Shown here: positions 5,711 through 6,851 of the stretch, piece by piece
Numbering within the stretch: the first letter of the stretch is position 1
Layout: each line of letters opens with the position of its first letter
Origin: Actinomycetes bacterium
Lineage (GTDB): Bacteria; Actinomycetota; Acidimicrobiia; UBA5794
Reading direction: 5' to 3'
Length of the DNA stretch: 6,851 bases
NCBI GenBank assembly: GCA_030598305.1
Contig: JAUVQC010000069.1
Coordinates: forward strand, 1-6,851
Made by a program: the position numbers and the translations under genes
Notes under the pieces: model-generated
Seen by the model: the letters and a program-made list of their open reading frames with translations, nothing else
Databases searched by the model: none
Told to the model about the DNA's origin: nothing

Positions 5711-6655
5711 ATGCTGTCGACGATGACACGAAGGCAGAAGGGGATCATGTTGGCGGTCGCGACGGCGGTGATCAGTGGATTCGCCGTATTCATCAACGGG
5801 TACGGGATCCGTGCCTGGGTCAACGAAGGCGTCGCCTCGCCGACCACCTACACGACGTACAAGAACTTGATCGCGGCGTTCGTCCTCCTCACCGTCGTGC
5901 TCATCGCGACAAAGCGCAGATCAAGGGAGGGCTTAACGCGTCCTACGTCTGGGAGGCAGTGGATTGGTCTCGTCGCCGTTGCCGTTGTTGGCGGGAGTGC
6001 AGCATTCGCCCTTTTCTTTGAGGGGTTTGCCAGGGCGACGAGTGGCCAGGCGGCGTTCCTACACAAGACGCTCATCATCTGGGTTGCGATACTCGCTGTT
6101 GGATTGCTGCGTGAGAAGATCCGTCCGATCCATTTCGCAGTGATTGCCCTTCTGGTCATTGGCCAGTTCTTCATCTTTGGAGGACTCAGCGATTTCACCT
6201 TCGGATTGGGAGAGATGATGATGCTCGGCGCCACGCTGCTGTGGTCCGTCGAGGTGATCATCGCGAAGAAGTTGCTGACCGATACGAGTTCCCTCACGGT
6301 TGGGGTCGCGCGCATGGCCGGGGGAGCGGTGCTACTCATCGTGTGGGGTATCGCGAGCGGTGGGTTGCCAGCGATGAACCATGTCGGATGGAATCAGATC
6401 GGCTGGGTGCTGCTCACCGGTCTCGTTCTCGCTGGCTATGTGGGTACATGGTATGCGGCGCTCGCAAGGGCGCCGGCCATCGATGTCACCGCGGTCCTCG
6501 TGGGCGGTTTCATCATCACGGCTTCTCTGAACAGTCTCGTGCTTGGAAGGTCGCTTCCGTCCGCCGCAGGACTCGGCCTGGTCGCGGCGGGTGCCGTGTT
6601 GGCAATCGTCGCCGGTCTCCGTCGATCGGACCCTGAGGCGGTGCAGGCGAAATGA
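5711..6655 (+). CDS. EamA/DMT-family membrane transporter
   Basis: This 314-residue protein has about ten hydrophobic helices (roughly residues 12-30, 50-67, 84-105, 117-133, 139-158, 166-186, 196-216, 230-250, 258-278 and 284-303). It has the two-repeat layout of the drug/metabolite transporter superfamily. Repeat 1 ends with LHKTLIIWVAILAVGLLREKI, shortened here as the usual pattern before the Gly-Glu-type loop; repeat 2 begins GEMMMLGATLLWSVEVIIAK. Length matches the family (about 300). The N-terminal Arg/Lys residues and C-terminal tail GLRRSDPEAVQAK suggest both ends are cytoplasmic, as expected for ten helices. The gene is divergent from the hydrogenase operon, and its stop overlaps the next gene as ATGA. 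The substrate cannot be read from sequence; members export amino acids, metabolites or drugs. A link to hydrogen metabolism is only positional. Confidence 0.9.
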   Translation: MLSTMTRRQKGIMLAVATAVISGFAVFINGYGIRAWVNEGVASPTTYTTYKNLIAAFVLLTVVLIATKRRSREGLTRPTSGRQWIGLVAVAVVGGSAAFALFFEGFARATSGQAAFLHKTLIIWVAILAVGLLREKIRPIHFAVIALLVIGQFFIFGGLSDFTFGLGEMMMLGATLLWSVEVIIAKKLLTDTSSLTVGVARMAGGAVLLIVWGIASGGLPAMNHVGWNQIGWVLLTGLVLAGYVGTWYAALARAPAIDVTAVLVGGFIITASLNSLVLGRSLPSAAGLGLVAAGAVLAIVAGLRRSDPEAVQAK

Positions 6656-6851
6656 TTCCGGGCCCTGTCCAGTTCGCTCGGTTCGCACTCCCGCCGAATG
6701 CTTACGGGTACTGCGGCCCAGCTGATCTCGAACTCGTCGCAGATCTTGTGTCCGCTGGCGACGTCGCGGTGGATGAGATGCGCGCCGTCGCCCAACAGTT
6801 CGAGGGAGCATGGCCGTATCTGCAGTTCCTTGCAGACTCTGTTGGTGCCGA
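6652..6851 (+). CDS. DUF6390-like uncharacterised protein, N-terminal fragment
   Basis: Sixty-six codons are visible before the window ends. The ATG overlaps the transporter stop by four bases (ATGA), so the two are probably translationally coupled. The protein starts MIPGPVQFARFALPPNAYGY and continues CGPADLELVADL, followed by a helical, acidic stretch (about residues 24-66). The motif RFALPPN-x-YGYCGP is strongly reminiscent of the DUF6390 family, which I recall from actinobacterial neighbourhoods of group 3b hydrogenases. That match is from memory and was not searched. No signal peptide or membrane helix is seen in this part. Cys21 in GYCGP is the only cysteine visible and could be functional in the family. 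The biochemical role is unknown. Confidence 0.72.
   Translation, partial: MIPGPVQFARFALPPNAYGYCGPADLELVADLVSAGDVAVDEMRAVAQQFEGAWPYLQFLADSVGA

Noticed and set aside
6332..6811. Minus-strand open frame of 159 codons under the transporter and DUF6390-like genes
   Set aside because: Its sequence is Arg-rich and featureless, as expected for the antisense of GC-rich genes, and the plus-strand genes have a Shine-Dalgarno site, membrane helices and a coupled junction.
1..6851. tRNA, rRNA, CRISPR array, insertion sequence, transposase or rho-independent terminator
   Set aside because: Reading both strands I found no cloverleaf, spaced direct repeats, terminal inverted repeats with a transposase, or hairpin followed by a T-run.

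Overview
This window carries most of a cytoplasmic group 3b (NAD(P)-coupled, 'sulfhydrogenase'-type) [NiFe]-hydrogenase operon on the minus strand, and the start of a divergent two-gene plus-strand unit. The base composition is moderately high in GC with C/G-favouring third codon positions. The gene set (beta, gamma, delta, alpha plus a small cyclic-nucleotide-binding-fold protein) and a C-terminal neighbour resembling DUF6390 suggest an actinobacterium, or a relative from the wider Actinobacteriota. That placement is inference, because no rRNA or other phylogenetic marker is present.

Minus strand, in transcription order from about 5670 down to 1: the beta subunit with two [4Fe-4S] motifs (HydB), a 151-residue CNB-fold protein without a DNA-binding domain, the gamma subunit with FAD, NAD(P) and [2Fe-2S] sites (HydG), the delta small subunit with 12 cysteines (HydD), and the alpha large subunit with the Ni-Fe site (HydA). 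Next come a maturation endopeptidase, a short HypA that lacks its zinc-finger insert, and HypC. After a 90-base gap there is the 5' end of an unidentified gene with an N-terminal hydrophobic stretch. Most junctions overlap or are separated by only a few bases (the largest gap, before hydG, is 25 bases), so the set reads as one translationally coupled operon. hypB, hypD, hypE and hypF are not in the window and must lie to the left or elsewhere.

Plus strand: a 60-70 base AT-rich spacer separates the operon from a ten-helix EamA/DMT-type transporter with a strong Shine-Dalgarno site. A second gene, cut by the window edge, overlaps its stop by 4 bases (ATGA) and resembles the uncharacterised DUF6390 family. 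I recall that family sitting beside actinobacterial hydrogenases, so this side of the locus may belong to the same system.

How the genes work together: HydA/HydD exchange electrons with H2, HydB relays them through [4Fe-4S] clusters, and HydG passes them to NAD(P). The endopeptidase trims the HydA C-terminus after HypC and HypA have helped build the Ni-Fe site. The most unusual points are the neat loss of the zinc domain in HypA, the CNB-fold protein embedded between hydB and hydG with an altered ligand cassette, and the divergent EamA plus DUF6390-like pair. There is no sign of tRNA, rRNA, CRISPR array, insertion sequence or long repeat.
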